From positions 4,289-19,312 of the forward strand of contig JAAMXP010002182.1 in assembly GCA_019693395.1 (NCBI GenBank): 15,024 bases of DNA, read 5' to 3'. Within the stretch, counting starts at the first letter, position 1, and each line of letters opens with the position of its first letter. The position numbers were made by a program, and so were the translations under genes. Source of the DNA: Ettlia oleoabundans. Taxonomy: Eukaryota > Chlorophyta > Chlorophyceae > Chlamydomonadales. The notes beneath the pieces are model-generated. The model was not told where the DNA came from and searched no databases. It saw only the letters and a list, made by a program, of their open reading frames with translations. Positions 1 to 9,826 of this stretch are shown here, piece by piece.

Positions 1-208
1 GACCTGTCAGGTGTGGCCGGTGGGCTCATGGCATTGCAGGCATGGTCATACTCACGTCATGCTCTGCATTGACACAGTTACACCTGCTGCTTCTGGTGTG
101 GTGTGGAATGGATGATATTTCCATTCTTCCATTTGTCCAACTTGGAGGTTCCCTCTGTTTATGTTTCCAACTGCGCTTTGCCTGCCCACCTTGCCCACCC
201 TGCTGCAG

Positions 209-3200
209 GTTTACTCTGAGCCCACTGTGCTGCTGGTGAAGAGCCTGAGCGGAGAGGAGGAGGTGCCCGATGGCGTGGTGGGCGTGCTGAGGTGGGTGGG
301 AAGCAGGCAAAACACGAGCAATCAGTTAATTGCAGTAAGGGAGGGGGGCATGCACAAGTTTGCGGCGCAGGGGTTGCGCAGTGTCGTGCCTGTGTCTGCC
401 TCTTGGGCTTGGTGCTGTATGTGGACAGGTACATGCAGCTACACAGTTCACAAGCAGCGTGTGCATCAACATGCGTCATCAAATTCTGTTTGTGCAACTC
501 GCCCACACGTTCCAGTCCCTTGTTCTCCTGCGTTGTACCCCCACATACATACTTGCTCCCACGTGTTGGGGGCTGCCCAGCTCCTTGCCTCTGCACCTGT
601 CGACTTACTTTTCAACCCCTCCCTTTGCCCCATCCCTCCCTTGCCCCCTGCAGCGGCGACACTTGCGATGTGCTGGCCCACCTCAGCGTGCGCTCCCGCA
701 ACATGCACGTGCTGTTTGCCAGCTGCTACGATGCCTCTCAGCTGGAGGAGCTTGAGGGGATGGAGGGCAAGTTGGTGGCATGTGAGCCGACCCCAGCGGG
801 TGTTGTGAACTGGCGGGAGGCTGACGATGCTGAGGTGGCGGCACATTCAGGAGGTGCGTGGTAGAATGACTATGTTAAGTTGCAGGCTGTGCTGTTTGGA
901 CAAAGCATGCAATAACTCTGTAGCATAGCCCGTAGCTCATTGCCTCTGCATGCAAACGCCTGGATGTGGTTGGTGACATGCCAGTGGAGATGTGGATGTA
1001 TGGCTGGAGTGAAGTGCTGAGGGGTTTTGCGCCGGAGCTGGTACTTGTTAAGCATTCAACTACTTTCCGTACAGTTGTGATGTTGTTTTTTGTGCTGAGT
1101 TTCCAGATTGAATGAGTCCAGTGTGGTGGAGTCCATCAGGATGGTGGAGGGTCTTTGTGGGTTCTTCTCCTCGCTCCACCCACCCTGGTTGCTATCCCAT
1201 TGGTTGATATTCCAGACCTTTATGTTGTTGCTGAACTTCGTGGTGTTGCTGCACGCCTGCCTGTGCAGATGGCGCAGCCAGCACCGCCAAGCGCGGCCGA
1301 ATCAAGGTCAGCATTCCGCGCTGGAGCGGCAAGTGGGTTGTGGGCATGGATGCATTCCAAGACGGGGTGAGTGAGCTGCCTGTTTGCCCGGGCTGTCTGC
1401 CGCAATGCCTGCTTCGTCCCAAGTGCCGCATTTGTGCTGGCTGCCACTGGTGTGTGGTTTCACACTGGTTGTCTGTTCAGCGGATGCCTGCCCATTTGCA
1501 ACTGCTTTCACCACCCACCGTCCTCTTCACCTTTTTCCGCTCAGCTCTTTTTGACCCTGTTTCTCATGGTGTGTCGCAGGTTGTGGGTGCCAAGTCCAAG
1601 AACCTGGCAGGGCTGCGCGGCAAGTTGCCCGACTGGATCAACCTGCCCTCCTCAGTCACGGTGCGTGCTGCGCATGGCTGGTGAGGTGATAGGTGAAGGT
1701 TTGACAAGGGATAGACTTGTGACCAACACGAAACTTCAGCAACGCTTTGACTTTGCACGCCACTTGCAGGTTCCCTTTGGCGCGTTTGAGGAGGTGTTGA
1801 AGCGGCGGGAGAACAAGGCACTTGCTAGCGAGCTGGCCAAGGCTGTGAAGGCGGTGCAGCCTGGCGCGGGTGCCAGTGCTGCTCTGGAGCGCTGCCGCGA
1901 GCTGGTGATGCAGACGCCGGTGCCCAAGGACCTTCAGGAGGCGTTGAAGCAGAGCATGAGCGATGCGGGCATCCCGGTGCCTAAGGGGGAGGAATGGGAG
2001 CAGGCGCTGCACTCACTCAAGGTGCCGTTGTGGCAGAGGTCCTGCTGCATATTTTCACACGTGTCAGGCCCAGTGTCTGGGCAGAAACAGCCGGTTGCTG
2101 GGAAGTGGTTGTAATTTAGGAAAGTAACTTCCTTCACCTCATTTGCCTGAACTGCTGTGCAACGCCGCTTTGTCGTTGGTTGCCTCACTCCTGTCTACCA
2201 GCGGCATCCACCCAACTCGCCACCTGCCCACCCCACTCCATGCCTGCAGTCTGTGTGGGCCAGCAAGTACAACGATCGTGCCTACGTCTCCACCCGCAAG
2301 GTTGGCATCAGCTTTGACGACGTGCGCATGGCGGTGCTGTGCCAGAGGGTGGTGCCCGCGCAGGTGAGAAAGTGTGGGGGCTAAGTCGGAAACCATTCGC
2401 ACGGGGTGGAGCTCTTGCTCCCATTTTCAGGGGAGGCTTGTTGAAAGCGCAATTGAACGGTTGCTCAACGGCCAAAAACTTGTTTGTAAAATGATCGTCA
2501 GCTCCCGGTTGCGCCTCATTGCCCTGTCACGACCCCCTGCCCCCACGCCACCTATCCCATCCCGCACGGCCACGCTGCCACGCAGTATGCCTTTGTCATT
2601 CACACCACCAACCCCACCAATGGCGACGATGGAGAGATTTACTGTGAGCTTGTGGCGGGGCTGGGTGAAGCCATCGTGTCCGGCACTGTGCCAGGTGCAG
2701 CCCTCACCTTTGCTGTGCGCAAGGACGACATGGACAACCCGCGGGTGGTGCTGTACCCCTCCAAGAGCGAGGGCCTGTTTGTGGATGAGAGCCTCATCTT
2801 CAGGAGTGACTCAAACGGCGAGGACCTGCAGGGATACGCAGGCGCAGGTGGGCGGGGTATGGGGGGCGGACTACACTGACTGTGCTGCTTTGTTAAGGGG
2901 GTGGCTGCATCAGGTGCTACGCAACAGGTTACGTGCATGCATTCCTTTTTCGTTGCTGCAACGCCTCGCTCCGTTTCGTTTTTGTCCGGGGTCCATTGTT
3001 CTTCTGCTACCAAACAAGGGAGGGAAGGAGAGCATGCATGTGAGGGGCTTGTTATCAAAACTTAGACGAGTGTTCAGAGTGAACGGGAAGGTGTGTGAGG
3101 CTGGAGATACCAACATGTTGCTCCCAATCCACTGCCCGCAGGCCTGTACGACTCTGTGACCACCGCCGCCACTGAGCGGCGCAAGGTTGACTACTCCTCC

Positions 3201-3546
3201 GACCGCCTACTCACCGACCCCGATTTCCGCCTCCGCCTCATGCGCGACATTTGCGCCACCGGGCTGGCAATTGAGAAGGCGCTGGGCTCAGCACAGGTGG
3301 GTGGGCCAGCAGGCAGCCACAGGGCGGTTGGCACGTTGTGCTGAGTCCTTCAGTTCACTGTTGTTGGGTGTGCCTGGCTGCATGACTGCATTTGTCTGTG
3401 CATGTGTTTGCCAGCAGCAGATGTATTCCAACACCACCGGTGGCTGGCATTTTCCGCTCCCCTCCTCACCCACCCCGCAGGATGTGGAAGGCGTGGTGGA
3501 TGCGGAGGGCAAGGTGACCGTGGTGCAGACGCGGCCACAGATGTAA
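209..3546 (+). CDS. GWD1: Alpha-glucan water dikinase (GWD1/R1), 3' part of gene, nine exons
   Basis: Starch-phosphorylating enzyme: it transfers the beta-phosphate of ATP through a phosphohistidine to C6 of glucosyl units at the starch granule surface in the plastid, priming starch for breakdown. Exons: 209-291, 654-853, 1269-1366, 1580-1660, 1770-2021, 2250-2363, 2586-2847, 3142-3296 and 3481-3546. They join in phase to 436 residues plus stop. Seen: GEEEVPDG, then CDVLAHLSVRSRN, whose His (codon 679-681) matches the catalytic phosphohistidine of plant GWD. Next come VVGAKSKNLAGLRGKLP, WASKYNDRAYVSTRK, the ATP-binding signature RSDSNGEDLQGYAGAG and the family C-terminus VVQTRPQM. These are GWD1-type rather than PWD/GWD3-type. 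Plant GWD1 is about 1,400 residues, so roughly the N-terminal two thirds, including the starch-binding modules, lie to the left. Bases 1-10 (CAG before GTGTGG) look like the end of the preceding exon. The residue before DVLAH is Cys where plants usually have Pro. Identity is very secure; individual exon edges are hand-placed. Confidence 0.94.
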
Positions 3547-3709
3547 TCACAGTCATCAAACATCAACCCGGTACTCAAGACAATACCAACAAATCCATAT
3601 GTGATGGACAGGCCGTCCGGCGCCGCCGGTGGTCCACTTAATACCAAAAGAATCAGCCTTTATCAACTAGCGCTTCCTCTTTGACCGCCTGGCGGCTGGC
3701 AAACCCTGC

Positions 3710-3714
3710 TTACA
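3710..3714 (-). promoter_or_regulatory. Candidate TGTAA polyadenylation signal for the HIT-like gene
   Basis: Written TTACA on the plus strand, this is the only minus-strand TGTAA between the HIT-like stop (4312-4314) and the GWD1 stop. It implies a 3' UTR of about 600 bases that runs back across the GWD1 3' UTR. A non-canonical signal nearer the stop is an equally open alternative. Confidence 0.3.
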
Positions 3715-4155
3715 AAGAGATGCATGCACTCAAGGCGGCCACAAACCACCCTCTGTCATCACCACCCGGTTTTGTGTGGTCATGCGTTCGCATTCATGTT
3801 TCCCAAGTTCAAGGCAGCAAGACCTTTACGGAATCTGGTGAAGTTTTCTGGCACAATGCACGACCGGCATGGAATACTGGGAGCTTGCAGTAGCAGCACC
3901 AGTGCCGCTCCTCGCAACCGCACTTTCTCCCCGCTGCAGTCCCTGTTTCTTTCTTTTCCCTCGTCCCTTTCCGTTTTCCCGACGTTTCCTTGGTTATGTG
4001 TCGTTTCCAGTCACCAAATCAATTGAACCTTGATATGTGATGAAGAACCGGTATCGTCTCGGTCCTTGCAGTTGTGTTGCTAGTAAATACTTGCTGTTTA
4101 TGGTTGGTAGCAGCTGTTTGCAGCGAAGAAAGTTAAGCATGCCTGGCTTGAGCAG

Positions 4156-4160
4156 TGTAA
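4156..4160 (+). promoter_or_regulatory. Candidate TGTAA polyadenylation signal for GWD1
   Basis: TGTAA is the usual poly(A) signal of green algae. This is the only plus-strand copy in the convergent flank apart from the one that overlaps the GWD1 stop (3542-3546). It lies about 610 bases beyond the stop, which is a long 3' UTR, so the assignment is tentative. Confidence 0.35.
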
Positions 4161-4311
4161 CAATTCAGAACTGCATTGCATGAATGCTGGCAAGGGTTGC
4201 ACTGTGAAAGAAACAAGACAGCATAGGAGAGACATGAAAGGGGTCGAAATGATGGAAAGCACCACCCCGGTGTGGGTGCCATCAGGCAGGAAGAGCGGGT
4301 GTATGTGGAAG

Positions 4312-6755
4312 TTAGTTGGCTGGTGCTAGGCTGGCCTGCACAGTTCGCAGCGCTTCTGCCACCCTGAAGGGGTCTGTATGGCCGATGCTGGCACCTCCAA
4401 ACACCTCCAGACCCCCAAAGTCGCTGGCCAGGCTGCTGAGCTTACCACGGCTGACCACACGAGCTACCACAGGCGCTGCAGACCCGCGGGGACCCTGCTG
4501 CAGGTAGCCATCACTGCCGCCAATGGCTGCACCGCCGACCGCATCGCTGCCCGTGGCGATGTCCCCGTCTGTTGTGGCGCCGGCAGGGGGCAGGCGGATG
4601 TTGTGAATGGAGGCGTTGAAGGTCTGCACCCCCAGCTCATCTATGAGGGCCCGCAACGCAACGTAGAGCAGGCGCTGGAAAGCGGCGCTTGCCATGGAGC
4701 TGCCGTGGATCTGCACCTCCATGTCCTGCACCCGCGGGGAGGATGGCCAGGCATAGGGCAGAAGGGGGTAGGTGATGCACTGGGCGGGGGAGGTTTATGG
4801 GGCTTCTCGCTAGGTGTCAAACCCATAGCAGAGTGTTGCCGTTGCGAAATCCCGCTAATAAGACGTACAGGACCTGGGCCCAAGAGCCAACATGCTGGCT
4901 GAGAAGCAAATCCGTGCAAGGAGGAAAATGCATGAGATAGATGGAGAAGGTTGACCACGAAAAGGACAGCATCGATAGCACAGCGAACCGCAGCAGGGGC
5001 CAGCTGGGTTGGCAATGGCGACGGCTATTGTGCAAGCGCTCTCAGCATAATTTTGTCAAACACATTCTTGCCCATAACCTTTACCTTCCAGGGTGCGAGG
5101 TGTGCAAAGCCGAAGGCAAAGTCGCCCTCCCCGCCCTCTCGCAGCAGCAGCCCCACATCGTCATGTGCCGCCAACATATCCTGGGCCACCACAAGAGGCA
5201 AGGCAAAGGATGCTGGGTTGATGGACTGGCCGGGTGCCTGCTGCTTAAAGGCTGGTCTAGAAATGCCTCTGGACCACGCTAGTGCTGGATGCAGCTCAGC
5301 TGCATGCAGCCCATGCCCAGCGGTAGTGTGTGGCAACCTGTGCTTGCCTGGTAGTAGCCGCGGCTGTTGGTGCCAGCTGAGTAGTCGTAGCAAGCCACCG
5401 ACTCCGCTTCCTGCTGTAGGGCCGGGAAGGGAGCACCTGACAGCATGACCTGGGCATGGCCGTGGTACTGCACAACACAAGAAATCAAGGATGGGAGGGA
5501 GGGACAGCGGGGGGGTCATGAGGCAGAAGGAACTGTTCAGTACAGTATTAGGTTAGCTGATTGATGCTGTTGCTTCTTGGTGGAACTTTACGGTCGCACG
5601 GGCACGTCGGCCAACCACGTCCCACCGCCCAGCTGCACCTGGCTGGCCCCCGACCGTGGCAGGCAGTTCCACACAAACAGCGGGTGCAGCTGGCGGTGTG
5701 GCAGCCTGAGCGCCTTGTCTCGCTGCGCCTGATAGGCTGCCGCGGTCTGGAACCACTGGTGCGACACATGCACCAGGTCCTGCAGCTGCTCCAGGCTGAA
5801 GTGCAGGGGGTCGTGGTGCTTCATCAGGATCACGCCTGCAGAACGGATTGATATCAAAGCAGCATCATGTGAGGCTGCATGACAACATGGCCTGTAGCAC
5901 ATGAGCTGCACATGGCAGGATGTGGTGGCATGCCAGCAGTGCAGGCGTCTGGTGGCAGAGCCACTGCATGGACCGCATACTGCCGCTCACATGACAGGTG
6001 GCATAAAACAGGTGGCAGGCAGGCATGCGTAAGCTTGGGTTGAATCAAAACCACAGCACAGCACAGCAGTACAACAGCAACACACAGCACAGGACCGCGA
6101 AGCGTAGCAAGCGTAGCAACAGGGCTGCCTGCGGTGCAAGCAGCAAGAGGACGGGCTGTGGAGCAAGCAGCAGAAGTGCAGGGTGGTTGCCCAGGCTCGC
6201 CATCGTCGCCGCCACTCACCCTGCTCTGGATGCACGTACTTAAAAAGGTTGCTGGCACTGACTGCATGGGGGCCCTCCACCCTGCGCCACACGTCCTCTG
6301 CTGTATAGCGCTGCCAGTCACAAAAGTCGCATGTGCCGCTGCCACCAGGGGCCAGAGGGTCAAAAGCCGCTGCGGCGGCCTGATCTGCGCCTGCAGTGAA
6401 GTTCTGTGGCTTCTTGGTTCGCTCCTCGTTGAACCAGCACTGAGCCAGGGTCACCTTGTTGGTCACGCGAAGCACAGCCTGGCTGTTGTCCTCCGCAACA
6501 CCTGCAGGTGGCGGGCCTTGGGCTCATTGCTCTGAGAATGGGCATCCCACTTGACGCCTGAGGTTGCAGAAACGACCCAAGCAAGCAGCCTGAGGCCCAC
6601 TCACCATACTTGGCATGCAGCTGTGGTGTAGCCTTGCAACGGGGGTGGCCCAGGCTCAGCTCAAACAGGCGGTTCAGGGCGGCGGAGTTTGGGTTGCCCC
6701 TCGCCACCTCAAAGACGCTGGTGTATTTTGCGGCATTGGCCACTACTGACACCAT
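4312..6755 (-). CDS. HIT-superfamily / GalT-like nucleotidyltransferase-fold protein, six exons, 5' end uncertain
   Basis: Exons in order: 6755-6605, 6501-6220, 5835-5639, 5467-5348, 5237-5085 and 4725-4312, all in phase. They give 438 residues from the first in-frame ATG. Seen: CDFCDW at residues 108-113 (a CxxC pair like the GalT zinc site), EGPHAVSASNLFKY, then SGASQ|YHGHAQV, where splicing creates HGHAQ at 212-216. In GalT and related enzymes the second His of HxHxQ is the nucleophile that carries the nucleotide; here that is His214. Near the C-terminus, HGSSMASAAFQ and ALRALIDELGVQTFN are followed by a Gly/Ala-rich insert. Substrate unknown: sugar-1-phosphate uridylyl, ADP-sugar phosphorylase or dinucleoside polyphosphate activity are all possible, and I would not call it galT. 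Exon 1 stays open upstream without an ATG, so the true start probably lies in another exon. The fourth intron is ambiguous: GC-AG (5347-5238) or GT-AG (5337-5252, adding eight residues). Confidence 0.72.
6052..6118 (+). repeat. CAGCA-type low-complexity tract inside an intron
   Basis: CA/CAGCA-rich low-complexity sequence at about 6052-6092 is followed by a tandem AGCGTAGCA duplication at 6101-6118. It sits in the intron (6219-5836) between the zinc-pair exon and the HGHAQ-side exon of the HIT-like gene. No coding meaning is proposed. Confidence 0.6.
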
Positions 6756-7218
6756 CTGCCTGCTGCTCCCGTTGAAGGGTTGGGTAATGTGCAAGGGATG
6801 CTGTGCTGTTGCGTATGGCAGGCCGCGCGCCTGGAGGGCGGTGGCGGCGAGTTGGCGCCAGGGAGTCTGTACAATGGCAACGATCTTTGCCAGAATGTGG
6901 CTTCTTGCGGCTCTCACCGGTGATCTTGGCCTTCGCGCAGAGGCTGACGAGCTTGAACTCTTCAGGTGTTGTAACAAAAATATCAAGTTCGCAATGGAGT
7001 AATTTCTCAATGGAGTAATAAAAAAGGAGCGTTCGAGCGTTGTTGCGATGATTGAATGGTCGGGAATCACTCAATTGATGATGGGGGGAGCAATTTTCCG
7101 CGTGAGGTACATCGTTGTAGTACAATGGGGGCAAAACTGGTACAAACCGCAGAGAACGTTGGGAGGATCCGTCTCATTTTTGCGAAAGCGTTACCCTGTT
7201 TACGGATTGCCGCAATAT
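6756..7218. promoter_or_regulatory. Divergent upstream region of the HIT-like gene and dehydrogenase copy A
   Basis: The minus-strand HIT-like gene and the plus-strand dehydrogenase A are head to head, so both promoters and 5' UTRs must lie here, and part is probably missing 5' coding sequence of the HIT-like gene. Minus-strand reading frames continue from 6755 up to about 7070 (the coding frame) and 7134 (another frame), but neither contains an ATG before 6755. The one minus-strand ATG I see near 7110 runs into a stop after 13 codons. No TATA box or known operator is evident. Confidence 0.5.
6992..7019 (+). repeat. 12-bp direct repeat CAATGGAGTAAT
   Basis: Two perfect copies of CAATGGAGTAAT (6992-7003 and 7008-7019) are separated by four bases inside the divergent promoter region. 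The 16-base period makes both polymerase slippage and a paired protein-binding site possible. Nothing else in the sequence decides between them. Confidence 0.7.
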
Positions 7219-9599
7219 ATGAGGGGCTTAAGAGACGAAACGCCCAGCGCCCTCTCTTGCAAAAATCGCCTGGCATTCCTGCTTTTGATCTTGGTCCTAG
7301 ATTTTACTCAGCAATGTTCCTCGCATGAGGAACATAGCGCAGCTGGCGCCATGCCAGAGCCAGGGAGTGACTCCGCGCCGCCCCTGCTGCCGGCGTCGCG
7401 GGAGTTGCCGCTAGACAGAATTCAGCTGCCTCCTGGCTTCTCCATCGAGCTCTACTCGCAGCAAACGTTCCCGGCCCGTTTTATGGCGCTGGGACACGCA
7501 GATGAGAACGTCACTGTCGTTTATGTGTCGAGCACGCAGTCAGTGGTGAGTGCGGCATCTACGAAATGACAGCTTCCTTTCTTCCTTCTTATAAGCGCTG
7601 CAACCACCTCTTACCCATGTTATATTGCCATCGGCTCCAAATCAGTAAAGGCCAATCCTTGTGATAATGCTAAGGGCAGGCGAAAAGTATCTGGCAAGCT
7701 TGTAGATGGCCTCAAAGAAGCCTGGCTGTTGCCCATGCCGCCTGCAGGTGACAGCACTAGTTGATCGCAGAAGCAGCGGCGGCGGCGTGCAGGCCTGCAC
7801 TCTGCTCGAGGGGCAGGACAACCCAAATGGGGTTGCCTATGACTCGGACACTGGCTCCCTTTACGTGGCAGAGGTGCGGGCCCTGACCCGGCACGACGGC
7901 GTGGACGAGGCGGCACTTGCGGGATGTGACACCAACCTGCTCACATCCACAGTGGTGGCGGGGCCAGAATTGCTGCCGCCACAGGCCAGCCATGCCAACC
8001 GCGCTCTGGGGATCGGGCCTGATGACGGGTTCTTGTACTACACGGTGGCGGCACCCTTCAATGTCGACCATTGCGAGGACCCCTACTGCTCCATCCACCG
8101 AATCGCCAAGAATGGAACCGACCACGAGATCTGGGCAAGAGGTATGGCGACCAGGACATGTTGCTGGTCTCCAGGCTTATCTCTCCCTTGAATGTCCGCT
8201 GTGACCCTGCTTGTCATTAATTGTCTATTTTGGGATCCCCATATGCGTAACTATGCATGCAATCATGCCTGCCTGCAGGCATCCGTAATGCTGCTGGCTG
8301 GGACTGGCACCCTGACACTGGTGACCTGCTGTTTGTTGGAATGGAGCGCGACAGCATGGGCAACGACATCCCTGACGACGTCCTGGTAGCAGCAGACGTG
8401 TCTGAACAAGGCCTAGACTTTGCCTGGCCCTACTGCCACTGGTGGGAACAATGCACAGTTGTGCTCCAATGCCTCGCTTAGCTGTATCACGGGATCACTC
8501 GCTTCCTACACAATTTTTGTGTGGCATAAGGAAATCGTCCATTCTGCTGCTGCAAGCATTTCGGTTTCATGTGGGTTTGCTTGCTTGCTTCCGGTCTCCA
8601 AACCTGCAGGGTGGGCAACGGCCCTCCCGAGCAGCGGGAGCCAGGCCCAGGCCAGCTTATCCCCGACCCAGATGTTATTCCGGAGGAGCTGGAGACAAAT
8701 GGGCGCCCTACTGATGATGAGCTCATTCAGCGCTGCAGAGGTGTGGGGGCGGTGCCAGCAAGTGCAGTCGTCGGCTTGAAACCTGTTGTGGTGGCACCTA
8801 CAGCCGCCCCCTGCTGGCCAACTAGCTGATAGGGCGGATTCACAATAGGTTGCTTATTGTGGTTTTGTGTGACTGCTTGCTGTCTGTGCTGTGCTGCAGA
8901 GGTGGCACCACCGCCCATTCAGGCACTGGGGCCGCATGTGGCTCCCCTTGGGGCGCTCTATTGGGGCCCAACCAGCGTCGCTGCGCAGTCAGAGGATGCA
9001 CCATCAGCTGGGGGGGTGCAGCAGTGGCCGACAGAGTATGATGGCGGCGTGTTTGTGGGAGAGCACGGGTGAGCCGCTACCGTTGGGCCTGGCTGCTGGC
9101 TGCTGCGGGAAGGGAGCACTGCTTAGCATGGGCGCGTCAGTTGCTTTTCTCCACACACAGGGCTTGTTTTGAACGTCTCATGGTTGAGATGAATTGCGTC
9201 GATGCATGCAGGTCGTGGGACCGGGATGATCGCATTGGATATCGGGTTGCATACGTGAAGCTGTCCGAGGATGGGCGGCAGGCTGTGGGGCACACCGTGT
9301 TTGCAGACGGCTGGTTGAATGAGGATGGCAGCAGGTGGGGCCGCCCTGTGGGCCTGCTGCGCTTGCCGGACGCATCCATGCTGCTGGCAGACGACTTTGC
9401 CAATGTGGTCTACCGCATCTCCTACAGTGGTGATCAGGGCAGCCAGGCAGCAGCTCCGGCTCCAACATCGCCAGCAGCTGGACCAGCGCCACTCGGCACA
9501 CAGGTCGGCAATGGAGCAGGTGCCCGTGCGCTGACAGCCCCAGCCACCATGTGGATGCTGTGTATGTGTGTGCTGGCATGGGCGGCGTTGCATGCTTAG
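7219..9599 (+). CDS. Secreted PQQ-type glucose/sorbosone dehydrogenase, copy A (GPI-type tail), six exons
   Basis: Six-bladed quinoprotein family that oxidises sugars or aldoses with PQQ and calcium outside the cytosol. Exons 7219-7545, 7748-8141, 8279-8441, 8610-8740, 8900-9068 and 9212-9599 give 523 residues. Seen: signal sequence (hydrophobic 18-27), a Pro/Ala linker, LPPGFSIELYS at 70-80, HANRALGIGP with candidate catalytic His191, and GIRNAAGWDW with Arg243-Asn244, matching the PQQ-contacting Arg-Asn of soluble glucose dehydrogenase. Then come MERDSMGNDIPDD, GPHVAPLGALYW (His351), GEHGSWDRDD at 392-401, and LLADDFANVVYRISYS closing the propeller. Residues from about 468 are a Gln/Ala/Pro-rich linker, and the last 20 are hydrophobic (ATMWMLCMCVLAWAALHA), typical of a GPI-anchor signal, so a cell-surface protein is likely. 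Met at 7219 was chosen because it puts a short basic region before the hydrophobic core; ATGs further upstream in frame (from 7048) would add a long N-terminus. Substrate unknown. Confidence 0.88.
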
Positions 9600-9628
9600 G
9601 CTTGATTCTACCTGTATGATGCATGTGT

Positions 9629-9633
9629 TGTAA
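9629..9633 (+). promoter_or_regulatory. TGTAA polyadenylation signal of dehydrogenase copy A
   Basis: TGTAA lies 30 bases after the copy A stop codon, a short 3' UTR. It leaves about 190 bases before the copy B start for the rest of the terminator and the copy B promoter. Confidence 0.6.
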
Positions 9634-9826
9634 TGTTTTGTCAATGGCAGCGACAGAAAGACACTCCAATGCTGCTGTGAGTGGAGTGGCCAGTCCAAGG
9701 AACTGGCTGATGTTGCACTTCACACGCAAGCTATTTCGCAACAACTGCAACCCTAAAAGTAATGGCCTTGGACCACCCGAGTACCAATTACAAACGATCA
9801 GCTGGATGCCTGAGTACCAGTACAGG

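Larger units (their letters stand above)
3547..4311. other. Convergent 3' flank between GWD1 and the HIT-like gene
   Basis: This 765-base stretch without coding evidence separates two tail-to-tail genes. It holds a pyrimidine-rich tract at about 3943-3989 and a GC-rich palindromic patch around 3615-3630. The only plus-strand TGTAA beyond the one overlapping the GWD1 stop is at 4156-4160. The only minus-strand TGTAA (TTACA as written) is at 3710-3714. If each is its gene's polyadenylation signal, both 3' UTRs are about 600 bases long and overlap by roughly 450 bases. Confidence 0.6.

Noticed and set aside
159..596. Long minus-strand frame opposite the first GWD1 exons
   Set aside because: It runs through an intron and opposite the GWD1 exons; its translation is low-complexity Cys/Pro/Arg with no domain, so it is a GC-rich shadow frame.
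1371..2114. Single 247-residue plus-strand frame
   Set aside because: It merges intron sequence with the true GWD1 exon at 1770-2021. Phase-consistent splice sites on both sides explain the conserved part.
3542..3546. TGTAA overlapping the GWD1 stop as the poly(A) signal
   Set aside because: It is formed by the ATG-TAA end of the conserved RPQM tail. Using it would cleave almost at the stop codon, so it is probably coincidental.
6709..7134. Minus-strand 141-residue frame as the full first exon of the HIT-like gene
   Set aside because: It has no ATG, ends in the wrong frame relative to the AAKYTSVFEVARG segment, and the only short intron that could connect them (51 bases) does not change frame. 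Only a small part of it remains an exon candidate.
9600..9826. Copies A and B as one fused gene or polycistron
   Set aside because: Copy A has a stop codon and a TGTAA signal before copy B, and copy B has its own signal peptide, so they are independent tandem genes.
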